64,000 bases of DNA from Larus michahellis (taxonomy: Eukaryota; Chordata; Aves; Charadriiformes; Laridae), in NCBI RefSeq assembly GCF_964199755.1, contig NC_133907.1:1369001-1433000 (forward strand). Direction: 5' to 3'. Below, in pieces: positions 48,701 to 63,484 of the stretch (position 1 is the stretch's first letter; each line of letters starts with the position of its first letter). The translations under genes and the position numbers were made by a program. The notes under the pieces were generated by a model. The model saw only the letters and a list, made by a program, of their open reading frames with translations, was not told the origin of the DNA and did no database searches.

Positions 48701-51700
48701 CAAGCACAGACAGCTGTAACAGACCATTCCTCAGCACTCTTCACTCTCCAATTTAAAACTTCTCCCCCTTTGCTGTAAAATTTACATTAGTCTACCTTTT
48801 CCTGAATGTCACACATTATTTATTTAATTCAAACCCCCTGTCTTCAAAAAGAAAAGGATAAGGGAGGAGGAAATTGGAGTTCTGGAAAGGTTGATAGACA
48901 AGGATGGATTGCAGCCAAAACCTGATTGAAGAAAATCTGTCAATTCTCCATTTTAAACTAAAAGCAACTTTCCAGCTGAGGATTCGTCTTCAAACATGAG
49001 CCTAGTTCTTTAATGAAAAAGAGAGCAAAACACACTTTAAAGAACTGTCCTAAGAGACTTTCAAACACTTTGAATTTGTCACACCAACCCAGATTAACAA
49101 ATGTTATGGATGAACCTTTTGTTATAAGACAGAACATATGCAAAATCCTCCACGATTTGGGGTTTTTGAAAGTCTCTCTGAAACTGTCTCTGAGCAAGTT
49201 CATACATAAAATATCCTGGTCCTCACACAGTGGCATTTTTATTTCTACTTTAGACAACAACGTCCAGAGGAATTCTAACTTGGGGGCAAGACGAAAAAGG
49301 ACAACCCACTACAAACAGTTCAGGGTCAGTTTTGCTGCGGTATCCTCACCTAGATCTCAATTAAAGTGAAAACAAAATTTCAAGACCATGTTGGAAGTCT
49401 ACAGGCAAAAAGAACATGCAGATATCTGCGTGAACCTTCAAATCATGTCACTGTGTGTTCATTACTGCTTTGGCTCTAGAAACTGAAACGGCCATGATAC
49501 AGGTTACCTTCCTCTGAATCAGCAGAATGGACTTGAATGGCCCCCTCAGGTCACTTCACGTTGTATTTTTTTTGGAAGCCTATCTGATCCATTTCCCTGT
49601 TTTCAAGCAGAGCTGTAGCAAAACACACACTGTTTTGTATGTAGACCTTGAGCCTCCCTATTGAAATGCACTAGTTGAGAGTAGCAAGTTTTCCACCTAA
49701 TCCAGACCTATACACTAACTGTAGCCGGTACGCTGAGAGTGCCACACAAAGACTAAGGTTTCCCTAGCTACAAAAGTGGTGATTTGATGTTAGTAAATGA
49801 TTTAGAACATAAATGCTGAATATATAATTGTGTGAATTATGAATGCATTTTAAAGATGGAAACTGTACTGGTATTTATCTAGTCCTTTTATATGGTTTCA
49901 CTGTAATGTCATGTCATAGACAGCAACTACTAGAAGCCAGTCACGTCAGTGCCACCACTGTTCGACTTCTTTTACAAATAAATGTAAATACTACTCCATG
50001 GAAGAGAGTAAAACGACTCCACGCCTGTTAGAATAAGAGTAGTCAGAGGAAGCAAAATAGCACAATAAAGCCAAAGCACCTTCCAGTGTTTTGTGAGAAT
50101 GTTTTTCTAACATACCATTTCTGACCGTTCTGTGACTGGAAGGAGCATGCCATAGCGTGGCACGAAGAAAACGTCCATGTGCCTTCAAGAATGAAATCAC
50201 CAAAAAAAGTTACATTCGCAAGTAGTCGTTAAATGGAAAGTGGATGTAATTTTAAAATATCTCTTACTTGAATGAAACGATGTATTATAATGCATCCTTG
50301 TAGGTAATTTCGTATATTTACTTTAATAATAGGTGTTTGAATCAGATATGTACTTTAATAATATTTGTTAACAAAAATGTTTACAAGGTGTAGCCATTTA
50401 GAGGGAAGATACATTAGCCATAAAATTAACAGACAGTCCCTTCCCTTTGCTTTATTCAATACAAGATGACGAAGAGAGCCTTCGTTTAGTTCTTTATCTG
50501 AAATACTCTGTTATTCAACCTGGAATAATGTGTCCAAATGATTTTTACACAACAATGAGCTGCATAAGCCTATCACTAATATTTAAAAGTGATGGATGTA
50601 AACGATCCATCCATATTTCATCCTCTTGCAATATTTATTCAGCAGAAAAGAGGCACGGGGTGGGAAATGAACTTTACAAAGTAATTACTTTTGATCTTGA
50701 CAAAATCTATTCAAAGGCCTTCAGGTAAACATCAGCTTGATGGGTGCACTGTGGTTTGCAACAGTTCTGTGTCATGCTTAATGGAATTGTGATGTACGTT
50801 AAAACTAACAGCTGGTCCAGGGAATTACAGAAAAAACAATGTGAACCACTCGTAATCTATCCACTGGAAAATCAGCAGGAGGTGCTTTCTATTTGCGTTT
50901 ATTTCTGTGAAAGTAAAGAGAATGACTTAAAACATAGGAGAAGATACACCAGTTCTGCTTCTAAATGCAACGAATACTAGACAAGGAATCCCTGAATGAA
51001 AAAGGCAATCAACGGTAGGGCTAGACTCCACAACAAAGTGGTTTACCACATCTAACATGTGCCTGTATTTGGCCCCGTTGTCTTCTATTTATATACTTGT
51101 ATGTAACATACCGTCAAGTATTTTCAAAAGTGACTAGGAGGAGTCCTCTAGAGTTCTAGATATAATAGTTTTGCAAACAGTAAGCAAATAATATTGCTTT
51201 TAATATTTCCCAAGCCCTTCCCAAAACAAAAAAAAAGATGCTGTTGATGTTCAGAATATGGTCAGTTGTCAGCCTTTTTGGGCTGAGAGAAGTCCTTTTT
51301 TACCACTGGTCTGATTAATATTTCCATTAATTTCCATAGCTCTGCCTGCTCACGTGAATATCTGATCTTGTCTTAGGAAGAGTTTGCAAAACTGGTCAGC
51401 TAGATATGGCTATTTTAGAGAATCACGAATTTTATATAATAGCTTCCGCAGAAGTCAATTTTTACAAAGATAAATGAGATCTCTACATCAGAGTGACATC
51501 AGTGCTCCCTCAAAAAACTATCTTCGTTTTACAAGAGAAACCAAAATACCATAATTATTACTTTTTCATAAGGCCACAAAGTGTATTCCTTTTCATCTGT
51601 CGCTCCCTAGCCACTCTGGTGCTGGAATTCCGCGCTGGCATTGCGTGGAGTGGGATCTCCAGGTCATGGCGGTTAAGAGCAGTGGACTTTCACTCCGAAA

Positions 51701-54700
51701 ACACACACTGCCTGGTTCCATTGCAGCTTGTCTCAGCACGTCCAGAAGATCTCGCAGCCAAAGGGGAGAAAAATCAATCTGTCTCCTGGGGTCTCGTGAG
51801 AAAGCGTGCTGTAGGAAGCGGTTTGGGTGAATTTCAGATAGGAATGTGAGTGCCCGATTTCTGCAGCGGGTGCCGACAGGAGGCCTCGCTGCAGGCTCTC
51901 TCCCAGGCAGACTGGCAACAAAACCAGGGCAATCGCGCAGCTGCCTGCTGCCGCCGGCAGAGCGTGCGGCTTCCCCCTCCCCGGCTGCCCACCGCAGTCG
52001 GGCTCCTCTTCTCCTGGCTGCCGTCCTTGAGTTAACTCAGCTAGTTTCATCAACAGAAAATCACACTTCTTTTCTTTCCTTTTGGACTGATTTTTCTGGA
52101 TTAGCTCCGTGGCCCCGGCTGGCTCACCACAGGGGCAGCAGGCATCACAGCCAATACACAGGGAGCGCTGCTGAAGTATGAGATTAGGAACAAAAACCCG
52201 TCATTGGTGAGGTTTCTGCTCTCCTTGGCAGTGAGTTTGGGGGTGAAGTCACACCTTCAGTGCCATCACCACCACAGACTTCTTAGTACTTCTATTAGAA
52301 AGGCATTATCTTGGACATTATGAGGCGCTAGATCCATCCTACAAACATCCCATGACATTGCTCCTGGATACCAGTTTTCGGTTTGAAACCACATGTGTAA
52401 TTCTGCTGGATGCTATGAAATGGTACAGCAACCCACACGACGTTGGCTGCATTCTGCATTTCTTTATATAAAAGTCTGAAAAGCACATTTGGATGTTCCA
52501 GAATGAAAGGCATTCTGTAAATGTAAGTGATTATAAATTGGTGCTGCTGAATTTGAATAAAATTTACAGTGAACAACAACAGACTTTACATCTCTTTCAC
52601 ACATGCAAGCACATGTACATGAAAAGAAAACTGAGCGTAATGGAGCATCCTAAGGGGAACAATTAGCGTCAAATAGGACCAGAAGAAGTTGAAAGCTCCA
52701 TATTACAGTAAGCAACACTAAAGAAGTTAGTAGGAAATGTTTTATATGCGTATTTTCCTTATTATACTTTAAGCACATAAAAAGTAAAGTAAATTTTGTT
52801 GCAGCAGTATACTTGGTGTGGTAGTTGTTTTATTACTCTAATGGTTTTATCTTCTCATTTCTTCATAGATAAGCAGCAATAAAGAAAAATTGGTCAATAA
52901 AACATTACTCCTTCATTTTTTGCATATGTTGCCTACTCTAGGTTACATTTTCAGTGTTCCTAAATAAAAATCTTCTAATTTAATGATCTCTGTTATTGGT
53001 TGTTATGTGCGGAAACAGAGCTGAGAATTCGAGAATGAAGAGTCTTCCAGATGGAGCTTACACATTAACATTTAATATTTATGACATGGAAAGGCCACCG
53101 TACAAAACTTTACACCGGCTGAATGAAAAGTAAATTTAGAAATTAGGACTCGCTGATGCTCAGTTCCTGCTGCGGATGATGCAGTCTGGGGAGTGAAAAG
53201 TAAAATTTGGGTTTCAAGGAAACTGAAAGAGATTCACACCTGGGATACAAATGTTGATGAAAGGGTGGTTTAGCAACCTGCGCTGTGCTGGGGCAGCGAC
53301 CTTTCATGAACGGCATTATCACACGAGCTTTGTACAAGTGTAGTGAAACCACCTACGTCCAAGGGGTCTGCAGTCTCAACAGTGGACACAAGAAGTAAGC
53401 AGAGACAGACAGATGGCAAAGTTCAGGGAAACGGTAAAGTGGCTGTTCAATAAGAAAAGGAGAAGACTGTGCTTACTAGCTATCGACGTGTTCTCTCAGA
53501 GCTTGAATTCTTATTACATGTACAGATGAGAGCTAATGCATTCCAACGGCACTGCGTTCCAGGCAAGGTAGATTTGCCTCGGTCCAACACGTCGTGACTC
53601 ACAAGAGGTGAGAGAGGGGTCCCGAGTTGCGATGTCGCTGTCATACTCTCGTACAGAACTGAGAACTGGAGTTCACGGAGAATGACTGGGGAGGAAAGGC
53701 ACGAACTCTGGAGAGAAGGAGAATGTTCAAAAAATCCTGAAGGCACTGCAGACTCATTTTTTTCTAAAAGCTGGTTCTTTGGAAATACTATATATTATCA
53801 ACCAATTCTACCACTCCTCCCTACCCCGCAACTATTAGAAGAATCTCTCTCCAGGTTACTGTTGAAATGGAAGTAGAATAAAAAATAACAATTTCCAAAC
53901 AGTGGCTCTCGAAGTATGGGAATGAATCCTCCTTGGTGGTACGAAAGGGGAGGATCCCATGGCAGAAGCCCCTGAAAGGCTTCTGCCTTTGTCTCTCCCT
54001 CCTTTGACACTCTCTGACATGTGCCTTTGGCAGCCACGTGAATACACTACCGTTTACTTCGAGCTGGCTGGAAAAAAAAGGATGGGAGTTTACAAAGTTA
54101 GACTCTGGTCTAAATTGTCAGCTTCTATTTCCATTCTCAGATACATCTTTTGCTCCAGTTTATTTTCTTTTTTTGTGTTACATTTTGTTCTAGTTTTGCT
54201 CAAGTGAAGCCTTGTAAGAGAAGAAAAAGCGATGGTTTTATATATAACTTCTAAGAAGTCCTTTCCTTTGTGTGAGGGATCTGGAACAAGCCAACAAAGT
54301 ACAATGATTTGTCTCAGGCTCACTTAAGTGCTATGTTTTTCCTTATTTACTTGTTTCTCTACACAGAAGAGAAAGGTGAAAGTGAGTGAGGAAGTGCTGG
54401 GAAATAGCGGTGTTTTGTGTAGGAGATAATCTTGAAGCATTACTCAGGGTTAATTAAAAGCAACACCATGCAATATTCATCTCAGCAATCAGTGTGACTT
54501 ACTGCTTGGACAAGTGAAGATTCCCCTTTAACACTCCAGATGAGCCCTTGGGAAAGTCTTACCCACTCTGTAAAACACTAGCTAGCACATGACCTAAAAG
54601 GAATTTTATAGTGTTGATTTTGACGTATCTGCAATGAGACAATTGCTGATCTTCTGGTCTGTTTTGCTCTTACAGCTTGAGAAGTCTTCCCTCTCTGCCA

Positions 54701-55047
54701 AAATAAGCACACTTCAGTAGGATTTTGCCAGTGTCTCTGTATCAAAGCCACAAATATGCAGTACTGCACCCGAAAGTTCTCACCTTCACGCTTTCTGCCC
54801 CCCTAGCAGCACAGAAGGGGCAGCGCCTGCAAACCTCTGCGGGTGGAGCGGCGACGGGCCCCACGGGATGCGCTGTGCGGAAAGGTGTGAGAGCGATGTC
54901 ACAGCACGAAAACAGCCTTTGGGTAGTGGCGAGAGCATTCTGCCTCCATTCTGCGTGGTTTTGAGATGCTGTTAAAAGGTGAAAAACACTGTGATAGTGT
55001 TTCCCAGCAAGCAATAAATGTGCATGTTATCAAGTGCGTGGGAACAT

Positions 55048-55463
55048 GCAGATGATGTTGAAAGGCTGAGGGATTTGGGTCTCTTCAGTCTGGAAAAAAG
55101 ACGGCTGAGGGGTGACCTTATCAACGCTTATAAATACTTAAAGGGTGGGTGTCAGGAGGATGGGGCCAGGCTCTTTTCAGTGGTGCCTGGGGACAGGACA
55201 AGAGGCAATGGGCACAAACTTGAACATAGGAAGTTCCACCTAAACATGAGGAGGAACTTCTTTACCCTGAGGGTGACAGAGCACTGGAACAGGCTGCCCA
55301 GAGAGGTGGTGGAGTCTCCAACTCTGGAGACATTCAAAACCCGCCTGGACATGTTCCTGTGTAACCTGCTCTAGGTGACCCTGCTCTGGCAGGGGGGTTG
55401 GACTAGATGATCTCCAGAGGTCCCTTCCAACCCTATGATTCTATGATTCTATGATTCTATGAT
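55048..55463 (+). mobile_element. CR1 LINE 3' fragment with octamer tail
   Basis: Carries the end of CR1 ORF2 and the full 3' UTR. An uninterrupted frame reads through [52 protein letters not shown] and stops at TAG (55372-55374), the natural ORF2 end. The 3' end is AGAGGTCCCTTCCAACCCTA followed by about four ATTCTATG-type units (55434-55463), the CR1 signature. The 5' end is truncated, as is normal. Confidence 0.95.
55434..55463 (+). repeat. CR1 3'-terminal (TATGATTC)n microsatellite
   Basis: About four direct copies of the octamer ATTCTATG/TATGATTC, the recognition tail of the CR1 reverse transcriptase. Most old copies keep only one to two units, so this tail is fairly intact. Confidence 0.9.
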
Positions 55464-58400
55464 GTACACAACCTGCTGACACGAGCCATTTATGCGCACA
55501 ATGGTACGTGTCCTCTGAGGTTTGGGAACAATACTGGAGATCCTCTTTTGATCCAGAGGGAGAAGGAGTGTCTTGGAAGCTACCAGGATTGTAAGAGAGT
55601 CAGCAGTGGGAGGCAAAGAGGGAGGAAGAAAGGGAGGTAGAAAGGAAGGACCGTACTGTAAAATTGCATAATAGGCTTGGTATTAATTCATAATTCCAAA
55701 AATATGCAAAGATGATTACGTAAACACTGCAAGGCGATGAACAGCAAGTCATTCTCAGCTGCCATTTTTATGACTCGGATCAAGCCAGGCCAGCTTGATA
55801 ATAAGGTTTTCTCTGTTTCCCGGCTCAGAAATTTGCCTTTTTCTGTTTAATGTTCTCTTGAACCTGGTATTAAAAAGGAAGGACATAGATGTTTTGCCTT
55901 TCAGCTAGAATCAGAACTCCTCAAACAAGAAGACAGAGTTTTCCCTATAGAGTCACTTTTTCAGAAGGAGAACACTTTGAAGGAGAAAGAGGTTTTCACT
56001 CCACTGGGGACGTCGGAGCCTTGCGGGTAGAAGCTGCAATGCGTATGTGATCAATCAACGCATCCCCATGCTGGCCCCAAACCAATGCCACCTTAACCGC
56101 CCTCTGGTGGACGTCCTGTCTTGAATCCTGCTTTCTTCCAGTACCATCAAAGTGAGAATATGGCCTTGTGGACATGTAATCCTCTGATAGAGGTGATTAT
56201 GGTTATTGCCATTTTCACAATCTACACAAAAGGCCACAAATTTCTGATCATCTGGTTAAAAGAAACTGGGGGCAAATTTTATATCACGAAGCAACTGCAG
56301 TAAGTGGAGATACTGTGCTAATGCCGCCCTTTCTGCTATTTAGACACCCTTAGAAAACAGTTTGCCATTGTAATGGGTTACCTGGTATGATTATAGAGGA
56401 GTTGGGGGAAATCAGTCACATCTAACCCCATTTGATACTCTTGTCATAGTTTGTACCTAAGATACTGAACTGAGTAAACTCTACGCAGAATTGGCTTCAA
56501 AATTATATAGCAAATCAATCGATAACTTGATTGCAGTCCCCTTTCCTACACCAATGTTGCACTGACATCGCCAGGCTATACTGAAGTGCATGTGGCTCCG
56601 AGTGCACGCAGAGCATCGCTTTTGGCAACCAGAATAGCAGAGTGGCTGGCACGCCAGAGCACAGGTCAGCTCAGGTCCCACATCAATAGAGCAGCGTTCG
56701 TAAGGTAATAGAGACAACAACTGCTATGGTGTCCCAATATAAAGCAGCCTCATTTTAAGGTAACTCACACTTTTCAAAAGATAAAAATCATAACAAAATA
56801 AGAAAATAATAGTTAAACACTAAGCTGCAGTGCTGCTCCTCTGTGCAGCTCACCCTAAACCTCTGTGTAGTCTCACCAGTCACCTGCTCCCGCGCAGAGC
56901 CCAGACTCGCATTTCTCACCATTTCGCCATCCCCCTGCCACGGTGCTCAGCCCCCCTCGTCCGCTCGCCAGTGTCTTGCCACATGGTCAGCTCAGAGGCA
57001 GAGACGAGACTAAAGCACTGAGAATCTGGACCCAAGTAGTATTGAGCAAATGTTCATGGGTGGAAATAAAACTCCTTTTTCAATATTCCATGTTAAGAAA
57101 AAAAGTTTTATTTAGGGTCAATCCAAGCAGAATTTATTTTCCCCTCAGTTTGGCAGCTGAACCAAAAAAACCCTAAATCAATTATTCACAGAGCCCTCAG
57201 AGCCTTGCTGTAGCCACCAGGGAACAGTGCTCCACTAACGATTTTTCTGAGTTATTTTGGTTTAATAGTAAAAAGGCTGCATCTGAGTTGAGCCAAGAGC
57301 CTTTTGTAAGGTTTGTGTGTCAGCATTACGCTGCCTTTATTTTTCCTTCTCTAAAGCCAGATTGTTTGAAGCCTAATACTGTGATCATTTATTTACACAT
57401 CGCCCAGAAGGAGGCAGTTCTGCCGGTTTAATGTGCGATCCGGATTTCTGCCCGTGACCGTCTGTGCGCTGCATTTTCCACATTAGACACATGCTGTAAG
57501 TTCATTGTGCAGAAAAGGTTGTTGTTTTCACCATGACATTATAATGTTGTAATGAACTAATTTTCATCTTTACCTACTCACGGACAATCTATTGGTAGTG
57601 AATATAACTGTCAGGCCCTTCTGGGCTTTTCTAGAGCTACCCCAAGAGCGCTCTCCAAGTACCGAGACACTTGTTTTCACGCAAACCAAGCCAGCAGAAC
57701 AATGAATGCGGGAAGAGGAATAATTTCCCAAGGAAAATAAACAGTCGTTTTAAGAAATAGATTCATTTGAAGATTGGAAACTGTAATGAAACACTCCTAA
57801 AAGGTATACGACTGATATTTTACCTAGGATACGCTGAAACCAATGGAGCTGTCTTGATTAACTTTGTATGCAGAATTGAACCCCAAAGTTACTACTCAGT
57901 TTGGGTGAATAACACAGACCATGAGAAGCTGCTGCGACTCAAAAATACCAGCAGTGTACAAACCGGTGAACACAACTGAGTTTAGCTGCAGAAGATACCC
58001 CATTGATAACACACGAGAACTGTTTGCAAGGACACATTTACCTATATTTGATGTTTACATTAATTAAGAAGAAAAAAGTGAATGACAATTTCAGTAGTTC
58101 TTTAGCCACCAAGTACCTGGCTATTATGGAGTTGTATGCTTTCTCCGAATTTTGCAGTTGATGAGTTTTCAGGTTTTTTCCTTTTTTTTTTTTCTTTTTT
58201 TTTTTTCAAACGCAAAAGTTAAGTTTCTAGCTCTGGTGGAGGTCACAGCTCAAGAGCAAGAGCAGAGGGATGGGTGACCAGGCAAGAAATACAAGGCTGA
58301 GTCCACTCCTGTGGACTGTTGCGGGCAGGAGAGCAGGACTCGGGTGACGCAGGGATGAAGCATCTCTGCCCTCCCCCAGCTCTGCCCTCCAGTTGGCCAG

Positions 58401-61400
58401 GGTAACAAAAAGAATCTGCAGCAAAGTGAGAATTCAAGCTATGCTACTTGGACAGTTACCAAATAATTTTTATTTCTTTCTCTTCTTCATTCGTTCCATA
58501 CACTAGTTCGGTAGGTTCTCTTTCAAAACATTGCCTTTTGAATTCCTCCTTTCGTGAGTCTACAGGCATGTTTGAGAGGCCAGTGTATTTTAAGAGATAT
58601 TCCAGCCAAAAACCGCAGAATACCTTTCTCTGCAGCAAGGACTCCATGAAGGTAGCTACGCTAATTTAAAATTATAAAGATTGTGAAGTAGGTCTATGCC
58701 AGTTTTGTACACTGAAATCTGGTCGTCGGTCAGTTACCCAGTCTGCTTCTGCTTCTTTGCGTTATACACATAAACTCTTGGAAACAAGAATTTGGCCAGA
58801 AAGTTAAGAATCTATCTGGAGAGTAGCTGAAAAAATGGCTTTAAATTTTTGTACTGTATGTAGGTTAGTGACATAACGCAGGATTTATTGCTGTATCATT
58901 GGTAAGATGTGCTAATTTATCTTGAATCTTTTTTCCAGTGTACTTGTCTTGTGGTATTTCCAAATGCAAAAATTGTCATAGCTGATGCTTGCTAAATGCA
59001 AATTACATGCAAGCTGTTACAACAGAGCCTCAAGGCACGCATCGGGCTGTTAGGGGTGTACATGTTTCGTTTGGTTTGAAAGAAAGGAGCAATTATGTAT
59101 GGGATTGATTCAATTTATATACTACACTTAATACAGCATAACTGACGTTTTATCAGCTCTTTCAAGAGTGCATCTCACTAGTGAAAACAACGCGAGCTCT
59201 AATCCCAAATCGTATCTGCTTTCACTGGAGTGCTGCGTAAATCCTCGGACCCAGACTGTAAACCGCCTTCCTTCGTGGTGGAGTTCAGCAGCTTTGTGCA
59301 AACTGGCACTCAGGTAACTTGTCTGAGTAGCCTCCGACCATTGAGGTCACAGACAGACTGGAATATTATATATTTTAGAAAAGAGCTTTGTTGTTTGCAG
59401 GAAGCAAGTGGAATTAATTAGCTGTTACAGGAGTGCTGTGAAAAAGAACTCTTTGTAGTCCTTTGTTATCTTTATCTCGTGTCTATAAGCATGCTGGTCT
59501 TGGACGTGCAAGCCTATGTAAGCATGCACACGCTTCTACTTTACATAATTGTGTTATTTCTTGGTAAAATTATAACCTTGATAAACCACGAGAATCATGG
59601 TTCAACTAAAGAATAAGTCAACTCCTTGCTAGACATAACCAAGCAGTGTGTGTCCTAGAACGGCCATGCTGGATGAATCCAACACACACAGCGTTACCGG
59701 GGATTTAACAAGAGGAGGATCAAGGTCACAAACCAGAAATCAAGTGTTAGGACCATATTTTAAAAACGGCAAGCATTTTTGGAAAATGTTACAATTTTGA
59801 GGTGAAGATTTAGGTTAGTCTGTATCCATTCCGATGTGAGGAATGGCAACCTCTTGAGTAATCTTTTGCTAGTTCTGACACAAACTAACCATTCAGTTTC
59901 TGTTTAACCTTTTAAATTCCACTTCAATTTCATAAAAATAACGTTTTCCTCAATTTATCCCCCAAGCCACGTCATCCGCTCCATCTCTTTTCCACTCTTG
60001 CCATGTATCTGTTGAGGCTCTGGGTCGTTATCTCCTGAAGAACATCTTTTTCTCAAATGTCGACACAAAAGTCAGTGTGCTCAGCTGTTCCGCAGGAATT
60101 TGCAAACTAAAGGACCTTTCACTCTAGAAATAAAGGACTGCAATTGACTGTTTTACTGTAGTTAGGAGGGAGTGGAAGGTGGATGAAGGCAAGTGATACA
60201 TCTTTCACCAACAAAGGGGAATATTGCAAGAATGTAGGGGGAAGTGCAGGACGGGTTTCTGCTTTCATCAGAGAAGATACCTAGTTTCCAGAAGGTCTGA
60301 ACTAAAACAATTTGGGTACGTAACATTTTCAAAAGAAATTTTTAAGGCCCCTCTACCGCACAAGCGTGGTGAAAGATGGTTTCCACAACGCATAGTAAAA
60401 GTACAACAAGGTGGATGTATTTTTGCCAGACTTTTATCTAAAATGTTTCTATTTTATTCTAAGGGTAAATTATTTTAAATTATATTTAGGTGCATTTTTA
60501 TGCTAATAGCTTTCAGGAACAGCATCTTTCTAATTTCCTGCTCCGATAAGTCTTTGTCATGGGATCCCTTGCCCATGAAATGAATCATGTTGTATGCCAC
60601 TACCAGCGGGCTTCATGTATCATAGCAACGACCACTAATGTGGAAAATTCAAACGGAAAAAGGCACTTGACAAGCAGCAGAGTGATGTTCTAGAAGACCT
60701 CATAGGAAGTTCCTCAACTGTTTAAGTTTTTCAAGAATTTTTACAAAACCAGCTCCCACTTTCACAGAAATCTTATGTCTAAATTTTAAGCCTAATATCA
60801 CACTCTAGCGAGAATCTGAACACCCGAGCTCCACCTCAGGTGAGCGGAAGAGGCTGCCCCAGCTGGAGAGCAGGCGGCTGCCGGGATCCCATACAGGCAC
60901 CAGCCAGAGAGCTCAACCATCCAATCAATTCTGGGGAAGAGATAGCAGACAGATAGTTAAAATTTTTTCTGTCCTTTTCACTGTTCTGAAAACTATGCCC
61001 AAAGTCTATAAAGCTCAAACAGTTTTTGAGTTTTAAAAAACTTAATCCGTTCCTCCCTTATTTTTTGCTTATCTTTATACCTCATTCTCAAATAAATCTG
61101 AGCACAGGTGTGCTGAGGTACAGCCAAAAGAGGGATTTTTTCTATGTTACTTCTCATCTACGAGGCTAAAAGAATTTTCTTTAAAATTAAAATGTCATTT
61201 CTGCCGCATATTTCTTAAAAAACACTCCACAACCATTTGAACCCACTAGCACTCAAATGACTGAACTGGTAAGCGGTAAGAAACTGGCAGAGGCAGAAAT
61301 GGCAATCTTGTCTCCTGGAGTGCAAAATTCTAACCGTTAAACCTAACGCCCACCCATTTGTTTTTCTGACTTATTTTGTAGTCTTTACATTCCTGATAAT

Positions 61401-63480
61401 TTTGTAGCAATTCAGAATCCATCCGGCCATAAGACTGGTAGAAATGAGGGGAATTTGTGACTGACGCTGTCAGCTAAGACAGCAAATACAGAGAGAAACA
61501 CAGTCGTCTTCCAAAAACCTTGCAGTCATGTCCCATGTCACAAATGTTTCCATGGCTAATTCACAGCAGTCCGGCGGTAACTAGACAGACCATAGACCTC
61601 TGCTGCAAAATCCAAGAAAATGTAATGAGAGACCCTTCTCACCAGTGCACCATCTGTTCTTTCTGTGCAAGGATATAAAACTGTTTTGTTATTTACATTA
61701 AAAAAACCAGCAAAGATCCAAATGATGGTGATTTGTGTTTATTAAGATCTGATGTATCATCAGGGGGATTTTCAGCAGAACTAGAATGCAGATGCTCAAA
61801 ATGTACTTTAGAAAGAGAGAGCCCTGTATGGGTCAGGAACATACTGCACAGAGTAGAAAGAGTCATTAATACATTTGGCTGGTTTTCCCTTACAACATGC
61901 TGGTTAAATAAGCTTGTTTATGCTTCATTCCTTTTTAATTCAGCGGGGCTTCTTTCCCAATCATACAAATGCCTTTCAGCTGATCTACCATGGGTCAATA
62001 CTGTCAAGTGGCCAAAAGCATAACACGGTCATCCCGGGACTCCTGTAGTCCTTGGACTATTTTGTCTAATTTTCACTCTCTCCAAGATCCCAAGTCCTGA
62101 AAATGCCCTGGATACTACTGAAAAGAGCTGCAGCTCTATTTCTTGGCTTAAGAACTCTGCATTAAAGAGCAGAATGGTTTGTCCCTCATCCTATAGCAGT
62201 TTAACTTCTCACACTACTGTCCTTTTGACAAAGCGAAACAAATGTAGAATCTTGCTGTTTAAATCTTAAGTGTCAGGAAACTTGTGGCAAATTGAAAGTG
62301 AATACAATTTGTTCACGAACACCTAATGTTTTGAAATAATTTATCATATAAACATTTCCTGGAAAACAAAAGCCACTTATGTACAGGCAACCTATAAAAT
62401 GTTACTTGTTTATCTAATAAACTACCCTGGGGCCAACAAGTACATTAGCATTGCACAAACTTTCTGACTTATTCATCATCACTATTTATTATTAAAACTT
62501 TATCTGTTTCAACTTAGTGAATAGCTGCCTTGGGATACACTGCTCAGAGCAGAAGCAACAAAATAAAGTTTACGCAATTTGCATAATATCATACAACGGA
62601 TATTAGCTTAGAACAATATGAATCCCCTGGATCATTTGCACAGCCCCTTTGGTGTTTAATGTTGGTAAATATTTAAATAACAGCAAGCCTATATAATTAT
62701 GAAGATTCCTCTTCCTAATCTGCACGGATTGCACAAAATGTTGTAAATCACGTCTGTGCCACAGCCTTAGCCAGCCTAAGAACAGAGAGATGATTTAGCT
62801 GTGCTTGTTACCTTTTCTGGGAATTTTATGACCCATCATTCAACAGCTTGTTGGCGTACAAGCAGAGCGTACACACAACCGAGCGCCGCAGAGCACGTAC
62901 ACCGCACAGGACTTGAGTTCAGCGTGCTTGAAAAGCCGAGGAGCGTTTTCTTCATTGTTCTGTTGTGGGTTTTTCATTACTACAAATCATATGTAAATCA
63001 GTGCTACTCAGATGTACGAGAGTTTTACACTTGCTCTGTATTAATGTTGCGCTGATGTACAAAGTGCTGGATAAAATGAAATAGGATGAGTTGTTTGGGG
63101 TTTTTTCACAGAATTGGGATTGCTTTTGGAAGGGGACGTCACCACGCAGTGTAGATTAAACTGTTCAGTACTGGAAAATACCATTTGCTTGTAGATGGGG
63201 GGCCTGATTCTCAAAACTGCAGAACACCTTGGCATTTCTGATGTTCTGTGGAACGGCAGGACTCTTGTAAACCTTAAGATCCTTCCTGAGACTCCGATTA
63301 TGAAATTCATGGCCTTCATAAATCAATTGTTTGCACATTCACATCTTTTTTTTAACTTTTCTTTCTACGTTATGTTCAGTTAAAGATCAGTTCCATCCTC
63401 TACTGACGGAAGCTGGGACATGTTCTACATTACGTAAAATGCTTAGTACCTGCAAGGAGCGAGATCAGTTTTAAGGTCCT
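55464..63480. other. Gene-poor intergenic stretch, third part
   Basis: AT-rich with a double T-run at 58173-58206. Open frames are short and show no family resemblance. No RNA gene or promoter was seen. Confidence 0.6.
58173..58206. repeat. Interrupted poly(T) tract
   Basis: Two long T-runs of 12 and 12 bases plus a run of six, broken by single or double C. It may be a polypyrimidine simple repeat or an old minus-strand poly(A) tail. Confidence 0.75.
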
Positions 63481-63484
63481 CTGA

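Larger units (their letters stand above)
36641..55040. other. Gene-poor intergenic stretch, second part
   Basis: AT-rich, with GC-rich islets at 37440-37660, 37870-38010, 45290-45560 and 51850-52150, an A-run at 41704-41717 and a possible MIR remnant at 42651. I see no coding exon, RNA gene or promoter with a matching transcript. Confidence 0.6.

Noticed and set aside
51733..52181. Overlapping plus and minus frames near 52 kb
   Set aside because: Same reason: a local GC-rich patch with frames on both strands and no recognisable protein.
55018..55374. 118-aa cellular gene
   Set aside because: It is the C-terminal piece of CR1 ORF2.
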